From contig DAORJA010000014.1 in the NCBI GenBank assembly GCA_035438805.1, positions 1 through 18,136 on the forward strand: DNA of 18,136 bases. Reading direction: 5' to 3'. The DNA comes from UBA922 sp035438805 (GTDB lineage Bacteria; Patescibacteriota; Patescibacteriia; Magasanikbacterales; UBA922). The translations under genes and the position numbers were made by a program. Shown here one piece after another: positions 1-7,106 of the stretch. The notes under the pieces were generated by a model. It had not been told where the DNA came from. It saw only the letters and a list, made by a program, of their open reading frames with translations, and did not search any database. Positions within the stretch are counted from its first letter, which is position 1, and each line of letters begins with the position of its first letter.

Positions 1-1
1 C

Positions 2-1309
2 ATACTCTATGTTTCGACTATTGCTGTAATGGCGATCAGTTTGTCGCCCTACACCTTTGTTGACTTGAAAATGGTTGAGGGAAAGCTGACGGTGGTACCT
101 GGTTTTGGCTTACTTATTTTTGCGATATACACCGTGGTTTTGAGTATTGGTGCTGTAGTAAACGTAATCCGCAGGTTCACTTCTTCAAAAGATGACGAGA
201 GAAAACAGCTTCGAATTGTGATTTTTGGAATGTCACTTATGTTGGCATTGATTACGACAACGATATTATTGCCTATAATATTTTTTTCCAATGCTAACTT
301 CATTGTGTTTGCGCCGCTATATGCTTTGATATTTTTGGTAAGTGTGGCGTTTGCAATTTTAAAATATCATCTGTTCGATGTTAAAATCATTGCTACTGAA
401 TCATTGGTATCAATTATTATTTTGGTCCTCATGGTTGAGGGATTGCTTTCGGGTTCCACAACTGAATTAATGTACAAAATTGCGTTTGCTCTTGCGATTG
501 GAATACTGGGTGTATTTGTCGTACGCAGTGTAGAGCGTGAAATCAAGCAACGGGAAGAGCTTGGGCGATTGGCACATTCCCTCGAAAAAGCAAACATCAA
601 ACTCAAAGAATTGGATGATCTTAAAACTGAATTTCTATCAATAGCGACGCATCAATTGCGAACACCACTATCGATTATCAAGGGGTATATCGAATTAATC
701 GAAGATGGAATTTACGGTAAACCCAGTAAAAAATTACGACAAGTTCTCCATGATATGGACGTAAGTAATGAGCGTCTGGTGAAGTTGGTTGATGAATTTC
801 TCGACGTGACGAGAATTGAACAGGGGCGTACTCAGTATCATTTTGAAAAAATGGATTTTGCTGCCATGGTCAAAGATGTGTTGAAAGAACTTACGGAAAA
901 GGCATCTCAGAAGCAGATTGTATTTGAAGATACTGTTTCAGGAAAAACTGAGATTATTGGCGATTTAGATCGTCTTCGTCATGGGGTATTTAATTTTGTT
1001 GATAATGCTATTAAATATAGTCCAGCAGGTTCAGTTGTAAATATAGAAGTTTCCAAGGAAAAAGCAGGGGTGGCAGTGCGGGTTAAAGATCAAGGACCTG
1101 GACTTGACCAGAAAGATATTAATAATCTATTCCAGAAATTTTATCGTTCTCCAAATGTATCGAGAGATTTTGAAGGAACAGGGTTGGGTATCTATGTCTG
1201 CCGTATGTTTATTGAAGCCCATGGGGGTCATGTGTGGGCAGACAGTAAGGGGATTGGTAAGGGAAGTGAATTCGGCTTCTGGATTCCTGAGAAACAAGGG
1301 AATACATAA
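2..1309 (+). CDS. Membrane sensor histidine kinase, N-terminus cut by window edge
   Basis: The reading frame is open to the left edge, with no stop before the first visible ATG at 29, so the gene almost certainly begins outside the window. Numbering from that ATG, residues 25-180 hold several hydrophobic helices resembling the multi-helix (7TM-type) sensor regions of some histidine kinases. A charged coiled linker (about 170-200) follows, then a HisKA domain with the phospho-acceptor His208 in ATHQLRTPLS. The HATPase_c domain follows with an N box (FNFVDNAIKY), G1 box (DQGPGL), F box (FQKFYRS) and G2 box (GTGLGIYV). All kinase motifs are intact. The family autophosphorylates on His and passes the phosphate to a response regulator; none is encoded in this window. 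The N-terminal sensor lacks a recognised ligand domain, so the stimulus is unknown. Confidence 0.93.
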   Translation: MLYVSTIAVMAISLSPYTFVDLKMVEGKLTVVPGFGLLIFAIYTVVLSIGAVVNVIRRFTSSKDDERKQLRIVIFGMSLMLALITTTILLPIIFFSNANFIVFAPLYALIFLVSVAFAILKYHLFDVKIIATESLVSIIILVLMVEGLLSGSTTELMYKIAFALAIGILGVFVVRSVEREIKQREELGRLAHSLEKANIKLKELDDLKTEFLSIATHQLRTPLSIIKGYIELIEDGIYGKPSKKLRQVLHDMDVSNERLVKLVDEFLDVTRIEQGRTQYHFEKMDFAAMVKDVLKELTEKASQKQIVFEDTVSGKTEIIGDLDRLRHGVFNFVDNAIKYSPAGSVVNIEVSKEKAGVAVRVKDQGPGLDQKDINNLFQKFYRSPNVSRDFEGTGLGIYVCRMFIEAHGGHVWADSKGIGKGSEFGFWIPEKQGNT

Positions 1310-1312
1310 TTC

Positions 1313-1341
1313 TTGCGAAACAGGAGAAATTTGTATATACT
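1313..1341 (+). promoter_or_regulatory. Sigma70-type promoter for the bactofilin gene
   Basis: TTGCGA (1313-1318), 17-base spacer, TATACT (1336-1341). It begins 4 bases after the kinase stop and would start transcription about 26 bases upstream of the bactofilin ATG. This suggests the bactofilin and the gene after it can be expressed independently of the kinase. Assigned by consensus only. Confidence 0.55.
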
Positions 1342-1373
1342 ACCAAAATCGTCTTTAACATTAATGTGTACCT

Positions 1374-1853
1374 ATGTTTAAAACTTCTTCAGATACGCCT
1401 ATGCCACAACAAATGAACACTACTCGTACTCAAGCAGACGAGATCGAGACCGTAGTGGGTCCGTCAGTCGTCGTGGAAGGTGATTTTTCATCAGAAGGAA
1501 ATATTTTGGTAAAGGGTACGGTATCAGGAAATGTGCAGACAGGAAGACTGTTGACTGTCGAAGAAGGGGCAAAAATACTTGCAAATGTAAAAGCAAGTGA
1601 CGCGCTCGTAGCAGGAGAAGTAAAAGGAAATATGCGAGTTGAGGAAAAGCTACAGCTTACACAAAGTGCGCGTGTACTTGGTGACATTTATTGTAGAGTT
1701 CTCGAAGTGGAGTCTGGAGCAATTGTACACGGAAAAGTAACCATGACTGATATTGAAATTGAAGATATTCGTCCTGAGCGAAAGCGAGCAGCTGCCCGAA
1801 CCAAATCCAAAATAGAATTAATGCCTGGAGACACTACTGAGGACGAGGTATAG
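1374..1853 (+). CDS. Bactofilin (polymer-forming cytoskeletal protein)
   Basis: A 159-residue protein with the bactofilin layout: a short disordered Gln/Thr-rich N-terminus (1-25), a right-handed beta-helix core (about 28-130) and a charged basic/acidic tail. The core shows the repeating hydrophobic-Gly pattern of the family (VVVEGDFSSEGNILVKGTVSGNV, then GEVKGNMRVEEKLQL, then ARVLGDIYCRVLEVESGAIVHGKVTM). Bactofilins self-assemble without nucleotide into membrane-associated filaments that organise envelope synthesis or appendages. Start: ATG at 1374 is the first in frame; an internal ATG ten codons later (MPQQ) is possible. No Shine-Dalgarno sequence is visible. The next gene follows after 32 bases on the same strand, so the two are probably co-transcribed. 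Confidence 0.9.
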   Translation: MFKTSSDTPMPQQMNTTRTQADEIETVVGPSVVVEGDFSSEGNILVKGTVSGNVQTGRLLTVEEGAKILANVKASDALVAGEVKGNMRVEEKLQLTQSARVLGDIYCRVLEVESGAIVHGKVTMTDIEIEDIRPERKRAAARTKSKIELMPGDTTEDEV

Positions 1854-1885
1854 GATAGAGACGTTACTCTTGTTGACTTGGTGGT

Positions 1886-2647
1886 ATGTATGTCTATCTC
1901 TACGACAACTTTTTGAGGCACCGGCGATATGAGACGGTACTTAAGGCTCTGGAAACTCGCCTTACCGACTATGGAATAGCAGGAAAAATCATTCGTCTGC
2001 AACAATACTCATCCTCAGAGCTCTTGATTCAGGAAGAAATCCGTCGCGGAGCAAAAACAATCGTGATCGTAGGAAACGACACAACTTTTGGTCATGTACT
2101 TTCGTATGTGGCTTCATACGATATTACCTTCGCTTTTATTCCACTGGGACCAGAAAATAGTATTGCTGAAGTATTAGGTATTCCCATTGGAATCGAGGCA
2201 TGTGATACGCTTGCTCGCCGGAGACGATTACGCCTTGATGTGGGTTGGATTAATAGTAGATATTTTATTTCACAGCTACATATTCCACCAAGTAATATTT
2301 CGATCCAATACGATGAACGTTTTAATGTTTCAACCACGAGTGGAAAAATGGAGCTTGTTGTGTGTAATTTGAAACCTTTTGTGTGGACCGGAAAAGGAAA
2401 GCGATACATCGCGCACCCACAAGACAATAAACTTGAAGCATTCATCCGCCCAGTGGTAACTGGTGGATGGCTCAAAAAAGAACAATTTGAAGAACCAAGT
2501 ATTTTTCCATTTGAAGAAATGGTAGTTTCAAGCAAAAAACCATTTTCAGTTGAGGCAGATGGTAAGACTACCAAAGAAGTAAAAATTACCATTAGACTCG
2601 CAAAAAGCAGAATTGACATGGTGGTTGGAAAAGATAGGAAATTTTGA
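1886..2647 (+). CDS. Diacylglycerol/lipid-kinase-fold protein with degenerate ATP loop
   Basis: A 253-residue protein that aligns by eye with the DAGK catalytic family (DgkB/YegS-like lipid kinases). It has an N-terminal alpha/beta lobe; at 63-67 GNDTT sits where the family has GGDGT; at 85-92 IPLGPENS sits where the family has IPLGTGND, followed by the AEVLGIP helix; and DVGWINSRYFI resembles the typical D-G-x-N-x-R-x-F strand at the lobe junction. The C-terminal beta-sandwich lobe ends with the usual VEADGK-type strand (about 223-228). Length is slightly short for the family (about 290-300). Both glycine-rich nucleotide-binding loops are altered, so kinase activity is doubtful; a lipid-binding or regulatory role is possible. 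It sits 32 bases after the bactofilin gene and stops with TGA. Confidence 0.7.
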   Translation: MYVYLYDNFLRHRRYETVLKALETRLTDYGIAGKIIRLQQYSSSELLIQEEIRRGAKTIVIVGNDTTFGHVLSYVASYDITFAFIPLGPENSIAEVLGIPIGIEACDTLARRRRLRLDVGWINSRYFISQLHIPPSNISIQYDERFNVSTTSGKMELVVCNLKPFVWTGKGKRYIAHPQDNKLEAFIRPVVTGGWLKKEQFEEPSIFPFEEMVVSSKKPFSVEADGKTTKEVKITIRLAKSRIDMVVGKDRKF

Positions 2648-2680
2648 TCAATGTGAAGAATATATATCACACACGAACGG

Positions 2681-2709
2681 TTGACAAAACCGTTTTTTTG
2701 TGGTATTAT
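2681..2709 (+). promoter_or_regulatory. Strong promoter of rnpB
   Basis: Perfect -35 TTGACA (2681-2686), 17-base spacer, -10 TATTAT (2704-2709). The predicted start of transcription (about 2716) coincides with the first base of the P1 helix of the RNase P RNA, which supports both assignments. It is the best consensus match in the window. Confidence 0.85.
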
Positions 2710-2715
2710 CTTACT

Positions 2716-3139
2716 GTTTCATAGTACTCTGGATGATCGTCCCAATCTAATTGGGGAGGAAAGTCCGAACTTCTCTTGTCTACATTGTAGATAAGAAAAA
2801 AGGTAGTGGGTAACACCCACCTCAGACATTGCAAAATGCTCTGACGGGAAAGTGCCACAGAGACTATACTAATTCTGGAGCAATCCAGAACCAAAGGTGA
2901 AAAGTGTGTAGAAGTATTGATAGGTTCAGCATATGCACTGTATCAATGCTACTATACTTCCTCTGTCGTGAGACAGATTGATGGTAAACCCTACCCGAAG
3001 AAAGAGCAGCGTTTCTCGAGCAATCGAGATTCGAAAAGTTAGCTCGTTCATGATCTCACTGGCAACAGTGAGGCTAGAGAAATGATCGTCACCTGGCCTA
3101 GCCAGGCACAAAATTCGGCTTATAGGAGTGCTGTGAAAC
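2716..3139 (+). ncRNA. rnpB: RNase P RNA (bacterial type A-like)
   Basis: Catalytic RNA subunit of RNase P, which trims 5' leaders from tRNA precursors. The 5' conserved region GAGGAAAGTCCGAAC is at 2756-2770 and the 3' partner ACAAAATTCGGCTTAT at 3108-3123; together these form the universal P4 core. The family consensus begins ACAGAA, so the A in the fourth position is a small deviation. The ends pair as helix P1: GTTTCATAGTACTCT (2716-2730) with GGAGTGCTGTGAAAC (3125-3139), with G-U wobbles. Internal hairpins between 2780 and 3090 fit the specificity domain (for example GTGGG-TAAC-ACCCAC near 2806-2821). Length about 424 is usual for the class. Open frames on the opposite strand here are chance. 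Confidence 0.96.
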
Positions 3140-3140
3140 A

Positions 3141-3174
3141 AAAAAACATCCCGAGAAATCGGGATGTTTTTGTT
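3141..3174 (+). terminator. Rho-independent terminator of rnpB, probably bidirectional
   Basis: Stem CATCCCGA / TCGGGATG (3147-3154 and 3159-3166) with a GAAA tetraloop, flanked by an A-run before and a T-run after it. It starts two bases after the RNase P RNA. The A-run makes it equally good in reverse, so it can also end the minus-strand lipoprotein transcript. Confidence 0.9.
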
Positions 3175-3220
3175 GTAGGGGGTACGAGCTCTCGAGGTTT
3201 GTCCAAGAGAGCCCGACACC

Positions 3221-3994
3221 TCAGTCGTCGTGGTCACACGGAATATGTAGGATGAACGGATCATTACGAATTTTCGCGAACTTGAGTGGTTTTCCGTTCT
3301 CATCCACTGCCTCAATAGGTCCGAGTTGTGTCGTGTACGTGTCGGCCCACGGCGTAGCGCATGGTTCGTGATTGAATCGACCGATGAGACTGAATATCCG
3401 TCGATCATCGTCCATAGGAATGCCCGGAGGCTTGCCCGAAGGTCGTTGACGCGGGGTCACATGAATCGTGATGTGTGCAGTGCTTTCAGCTGACTGAGTG
3501 GTGACATCGATTCCTGTGCTAAAGTCACTGGTAAAGATTCTCTTCACGAGCTGCGGTTGGCCGACAGGGAAGACTTCTAGAGGCTCGATCGTGCCTTTCG
3601 AGAACTGACGCTTTGCCTGCATCTCGTAGATGAGCGAGGTGAAGCGTATCTTTCTTCCTTTCTTACAGCTCACGAACTCATGGCTCGCAAATACCTCGGT
3701 CGTGCCGAGTGCTTGATGAGGAGAACTCCTCTTGAGAAGAGGTGGTGCTTCATCATCCTCGGCCTCATCTGGCTCCGGTACCTTCTTGAGGTTAATGTTC
3801 CCGAACGACAGTACCACGATGTCCGCTCTCTCTGTCTCAGGTCCTTGCGTGCATCGAGCCTGGATGAGGTCATCGACGCTCATGATGGAAGCATTGCTGA
3901 CCGGTACAGGCAGAGGGCCGGGGCGCTCACTCGTGCATCCAGTGAAGAGGAGTACTGTGGCGAGAAGGATAAACGTGTAAAGAAACTGCTGCAT
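3221..3994 (-). CDS. Predicted lipoprotein of unknown function
   Basis: A 257-residue protein with a lipoprotein signal peptide: MQQF, hydrophobic stretch, then lipobox LFTGC with the lipidated Cys about 19 residues in. The start at 3994 (MQQFLYTF) is preferred over an upstream ATG at 4060, because it places the signal sequence at the N-terminus and has AAAGG about nine bases upstream. The mature part has a Pro-rich segment, an acidic patch (EPDEAEDDEAPP), a central region with a Cys (EFVSCKKG), and ends CDHDD. I recognise no domain. The gene is clearly richer in G+C, especially at third codon positions, than the flanking operons, which suggests foreign origin or a different codon class. A weak promoter lies at 4051-4079 on the same strand. 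Confidence 0.8.
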   Translation of the reverse strand: MQQFLYTFILLATVLLFTGCTSERPGPLPVPVSNASIMSVDDLIQARCTQGPETERADIVVLSFGNINLKKVPEPDEAEDDEAPPLLKRSSPHQALGTTEVFASHEFVSCKKGRKIRFTSLIYEMQAKRQFSKGTIEPLEVFPVGQPQLVKRIFTSDFSTGIDVTTQSAESTAHITIHVTPRQRPSGKPPGIPMDDDRRIFSLIGRFNHEPCATPWADTYTTQLGPIEAVDENGKPLKFAKIRNDPFILHIPCDHDD

Positions 3995-4050
3995 GACGAT
4001 GCCTTTGTCTGAGGTGTGTTGGTTGTTGGACGAGTATGTCCTCAGTGGGA

Positions 4051-4079
4051 ACGGTACCACAAAAATACGTTTTTTTCAA
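4051..4079 (-). promoter_or_regulatory. Possible promoter for the lipoprotein gene
   Basis: On the minus strand TTGAAA (4079-4074), 17-base spacer, TACCGT (4056-4051). The -35 is good and the -10 is poor. It is positioned about 50 bases upstream of the chosen ATG. Confidence 0.35.
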
Positions 4080-4100
4080 TGCTCGCTTTTTGCCTATAAA

Positions 4101-4132
4101 CAAAAAACCCTGTACCAGAATCAGTACAAGGT
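4101..4132 (-). terminator. Terminator downstream of the small membrane protein gene
   Basis: On the minus strand ACCTTGTAC / GTACAGGGT (4132-4124 and 4115-4107) with an 8-base loop and one U-G pair, followed by a run of six T (4107-4102). It lies about 65 bases after the stop of the 4198-4440 gene. A second GC-rich hairpin (CCCTGC / GCAGGG, 4150-4173) lies between the stop and this terminator. Confidence 0.8.
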
Positions 4133-4197
4133 CTTATAGAATCGTGAAGCCCTGCAGAAATGAATCAGCAGGGTCACGGGTGGTAAAGCTCTGCGGC

Positions 4198-4440
4198 TCA
4201 GCGCAGTTGTGTGAATCGGGATAGCCGTCTCAGGACCACGCCTGCTACGAACACGATGATGACGATCCAGAGCAGTCCATAGGTCTTCCAGACCGTTGTC
4301 TGAGGATCATCGAAGATCAGGTTCCAGAGGAGAGTTACTGCGACTGCGACGATGATCGGCAGAAGGATCCAGGCCACGATCATGACGATGAGTTCATCTC
4401 TACGTGTTTGTTTGTATAGACGCCATACAAAAGGGTTCAT
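4198..4440 (-). CDS. Small two-helix membrane protein, unknown function
   Basis: An 80-residue protein with a short basic N-terminus (NPFVWRLYKQTRRDE), a transmembrane helix at about 17-42, a short acidic loop (FDDPQTT) and a second helix at about 52-69, ending in a basic tail (RRLSRFTQLR). By the positive-inside rule both termini would be cytoplasmic. The start has a Shine-Dalgarno match, AAAGGTG, about 8 bases upstream of the ATG, unlike most genes in the window. It shares the higher G+C of the neighbouring lipoprotein gene, points the same way, and has its own terminator. No family recognised; the arrangement resembles many short holin-like or accessory membrane proteins, but nothing supports a specific role. 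Confidence 0.7.
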   Translation of the reverse strand: MNPFVWRLYKQTRRDELIVMIVAWILLPIIVAVAVTLLWNLIFDDPQTTVWKTYGLLWIVIIVFVAGVVLRRLSRFTQLR

Positions 4441-4560
4441 GTGTCACCTTTGTGCAAGTGTGCTGTACCAGGGGATCTCCCATGGCAGAGTATGGATTAC
4501 CTTATCCGTGAGAGTCTAACCTAATAAATTTTTACGAAAAAGTCAAGGATGGGGCATCTT

Positions 4561-4569
4561 TGATATAAT
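4561..4569 (+). promoter_or_regulatory. Extended -10 promoter for the hydrolase gene
   Basis: TGATATAAT (4561-4569) is a perfect TGn-TATAAT extended -10, for which a -35 is not essential; none of quality is seen. The predicted start is at about 4576. This leaves either a 20-base leader without Shine-Dalgarno to the ATG at 4596 or a leaderless message starting at the in-frame GTG at 4578. Confidence 0.65.
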
Positions 4570-4595
4570 AATAAAATGTGGTAATATTTCTTCTT

Positions 4596-5306
4596 ATGAA
4601 GAAAATTTTGATTGTTATTGGTATATTAATTGCAATAAACACGTTGTCATTTGGCATCTATTTTTTGTACAACAACCACATAATCAATCGATCGATACAA
4701 AACGATGGGGAATATGTGTTTTTGCTTCATGGCCTCGGGCGAACATCGCTTTCAATGCAGAGACTAGGAGTTCATCTTGCAAAAAAAGGATACAGGGTAG
4801 TAAACGTCAATTACCCAAGCAGAAGTGATAGTATCGAAAATCTGGTAGAGAAAAGTTTGAAGCCTACATTAGAAGAAAAGTACACTGATAAAGAAAGACA
4901 GATTAATTTTGTCACACATTCAATGGGCGGAATAATAGTACGATATTATTTGGCACACAATGAATTGGAAGGCATGCACCGGCTCGTCATGCTTGCTCCC
5001 CCAAATAAAGGAAGTGGATTGGCGGACACGTGGCTTAAGGGGAGTATAATCAGGCGTATTATGGGTCCGGCACTTGAAGAGTTAACTACTGATCAGAAAA
5101 GCTTGGTGAATACGCTACCTTCGCCAGAGTATGAGGTCGGAATCATTGCAGGGGAACATGATGAGAAAGTTTCAGTAGACCAGACACAATTAGATAGTGC
5201 AACAGCTTTTTTGATGGTGCCAAAAGAACATACGTGGATTATGAATGCTCCAGAAGTGCTCGATGCTGTAGTACTTTTTCTAAAAGAAGGAAAATTTAAA
5301 GAATAA
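4596..5306 (+). CDS. Membrane-anchored alpha/beta hydrolase (lipase/esterase-like)
   Basis: A 236-residue protein: an N-terminal signal anchor (KKILIVIGILIAINTLSFGIYFLY, about 2-25), then an alpha/beta-hydrolase fold. The oxyanion-hole segment is FLLHGLGRTS, and the nucleophile elbow is THSMGG, with Ser in the G-x-S-x-G-like turn where Thr replaces the usual Gly. A late acid region (GEHDEKVS) and a C-terminal His (KEHTWIM) complete the Ser-Asp-His triad. HGLGRTS and the segment APPNKGS resemble triacylglycerol lipases and lipase-like esterases. Acting outside the membrane on lipid or ester substrates is likely; the substrate is unknown. The start ATG 4596 puts MKK before the helix; an in-frame GTG at 4578 would add six hydrophobic residues. 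Transcribed alone, with a terminator right after the stop. Confidence 0.87.
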   Translation: MKKILIVIGILIAINTLSFGIYFLYNNHIINRSIQNDGEYVFLLHGLGRTSLSMQRLGVHLAKKGYRVVNVNYPSRSDSIENLVEKSLKPTLEEKYTDKERQINFVTHSMGGIIVRYYLAHNELEGMHRLVMLAPPNKGSGLADTWLKGSIIRRIMGPALEELTTDQKSLVNTLPSPEYEVGIIAGEHDEKVSVDQTQLDSATAFLMVPKEHTWIMNAPEVLDAVVLFLKEGKFKE

Positions 5307-5307
5307 T

Positions 5308-5333
5308 AAAATACACCCTCGTCGGGTGTATTT
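5308..5333. terminator. Bidirectional terminator between convergent genes
   Basis: Stem AAATACACCC / GGGTGTATTT (5309-5318, 5324-5333), loop TCGTC. It lies between the convergent hydrolase gene and ABC operon, two bases after the hydrolase stop codon. The T tracts are short, so strength is uncertain. Confidence 0.65.
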
Positions 5334-5348
5334 ACATATATGTTTCAC

Positions 5349-7106
5349 TTAACTCTTTCTATTGTGGTGCAATAACATTTCAATGGCATGATCCATCGAA
5401 CCTGCACGGATAACCTCACCTCCATTTACAAAGAATATTTCATCAGCATTTTCAATCGTATTTAATCGGTGTGCAATAATAACTTTGGTAGTACTTGCAG
5501 GTAGATTACGTAAGATGTCTTCGAGTAATTGTTCAGTCACGGTATCGATATTTGCAGTTGCTTCATCTAGAATCAAAAGCTCAGGGTTACGGAGAACCGC
5601 GCGCATAAACGCGATCAACTGCTTTTGTCCAAGACTCACTGCGTCTCCACTGGCAGTAAGCTTGGTCTCAAGTCCTTGATCAAAGCGTTTAAGAAGTCCT
5701 TCTAATCCAGACTCGTGAATAATACCCTCGAGCTGTGCATTACCAAGAGAAGAAAATTCTTCATTACCATAGAGAATATTTTCTCGTACCGTACCAGTAA
5801 AAAGAAGTGGTTCTTGTAAGATAAACCCGATTTTTCGAGTTCGCTCTTCCGGCGAATAACTGCGGATATCTTTGCCATGTAAAAATACTTGTCCGGTCGT
5901 CGGGTCATACAGTCGTGCCATGAGAGAAGCAGTGGTAGTTTTGCCTCCACCAGTTGGACCGACCAATGCATACGTTTTCCCTTTTTCTAAGTTAAGATTC
6001 ACGCTATGTAATACAGGTTTACCATCTGGGTAGGTGAAGTTAACGTCTTTGAATTCAAGTACTGATTCAGTATCACTTGCTGTAGCGTCTGTAATCACTG
6101 GTAAATTATTTTCCATTACCAGGATTTCATGAACTCTCTGCCAGCTGGCAAGTGCTGATTGGAAGTTTGCCCAAAGTGCTGCGAGCTGTCTCAAAGGATT
6201 GTAGAAATTGTTCGCATATGACAGGAAACTGATCAAGAGGCCAATCGTAAAGTGTCCAGATGAAATGAGTGAAATACCATACGCAAGTACAATAAGCTGT
6301 CCGATATTTGAAGCAAGACCATAAATCGGAGTAAAAGTATTATTCGCAACTCCCGCTTCGACTGCAGCAGAATAATTAGTATTGTTGACTTCCTGAAAAC
6401 GCTTTTTGAAGTAGTCACGTCGGTTGAAGGCAATGATTACTTTGAAGTTATTCAAGCTTTCCTGGATTTCTGAACTCATACCACCGAGTGATTCCGCACT
6501 CGTAAGATTTTTTTTCTTGACCCAGGCAGAAAGTCCAAGAGTAATAAAGAGTAATACGACTGCAGGTGAGAGAGTGGCAAGTCCGAGACGGATATTCAAA
6601 CTCAAGAGAAAAATTGCTGAGCCAGTCATGAGGAAGATGCTTCCAAAAAACTGCACAAGGGATTGAGAGAAGAATTGATTAATTTTATCCGTATCATTAT
6701 TGATTCGGGAAATCAGATCCCCAGCTTTGTTTTGATTGAAGAATGCAATCGGGAGTGACTGCAATTTATTGAATATCTGGTTCCTGAGACGGTAGAGGAC
6801 CCGTTGTCCTACTCCACCCATGAGCCGGATTTGCACATAGCTTGTGACTAATCCAAGTAGGTAGAGTGAAAGAATGATTCCAGAATATACTAATACTCCA
6901 TGGTAGTCACGCTGAACAATAAAGGTGTCGACAGTATGCGCGATCAGTCGGGGAGCAGTGAGGTTTAATATAGAATTAGCAATGACTGCAACGAGCGCCA
7001 TGATAATAATATTTTTTTCTGCAGCAATGAGTGGCCACAATTTTTTTGCTGCCTGCCACGCAGAGCTTTTGTCAGTTGTATTGGGTTTGTTTAAATCGTA
7101 GTTCAT
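5349..7106 (-). CDS. ABC exporter half-transporter, consensus-site subunit
   Basis: A 585-residue membrane-ATPase fusion of the type IV exporter family (MsbA/LmrA/BmrCD-like). The six-helix ABC_membrane domain spans about 30-325 and the ATPase about 350-580. Walker A GPTGGGKTT is at 383-391 and the Q-loop Gln at 431. The signature is degenerate: VSLGQ at 490-494 instead of LSGGQ. Walker B LLILDE has the catalytic Glu515 and the switch His is at 546. It overlaps the upstream ABC gene by 4 bases (ATGA), a typical coupling of heterodimer subunits. With the partner it would form one active ATP site (Walker A/B/His here with the partner's LSGGQ). Likely drug, lipid or peptide export; the substrate is not evident. 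Confidence 0.95.
   Translation of the reverse strand: MNYDLNKPNTTDKSSAWQAAKKLWPLIAAEKNIIIMALVAVIANSILNLTAPRLIAHTVDTFIVQRDYHGVLVYSGIILSLYLLGLVTSYVQIRLMGGVGQRVLYRLRNQIFNKLQSLPIAFFNQNKAGDLISRINNDTDKINQFFSQSLVQFFGSIFLMTGSAIFLLSLNIRLGLATLSPAVVLLFITLGLSAWVKKKNLTSAESLGGMSSEIQESLNNFKVIIAFNRRDYFKKRFQEVNNTNYSAAVEAGVANNTFTPIYGLASNIGQLIVLAYGISLISSGHFTIGLLISFLSYANNFYNPLRQLAALWANFQSALASWQRVHEILVMENNLPVITDATASDTESVLEFKDVNFTYPDGKPVLHSVNLNLEKGKTYALVGPTGGGKTTTASLMARLYDPTTGQVFLHGKDIRSYSPEERTRKIGFILQEPLLFTGTVRENILYGNEEFSSLGNAQLEGIIHESGLEGLLKRFDQGLETKLTASGDAVSLGQKQLIAFMRAVLRNPELLILDEATANIDTVTEQLLEDILRNLPASTTKVIIAHRLNTIENADEIFFVNGGEVIRAGSMDHAIEMLLHHNRKS

Noticed and set aside
2092..2670. 192-codon minus-strand open frame
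   Set aside because: Antisense to the lipid-kinase-fold gene; low-complexity Ser/Leu translation without any motif or start signal.
2926..3408. 160-codon minus-strand open frame, and a 62-codon one at 2706-2894
   Set aside because: They run antisense through the RNase P RNA and into the lipoprotein gene; composition and lack of a start signal mark them as chance.
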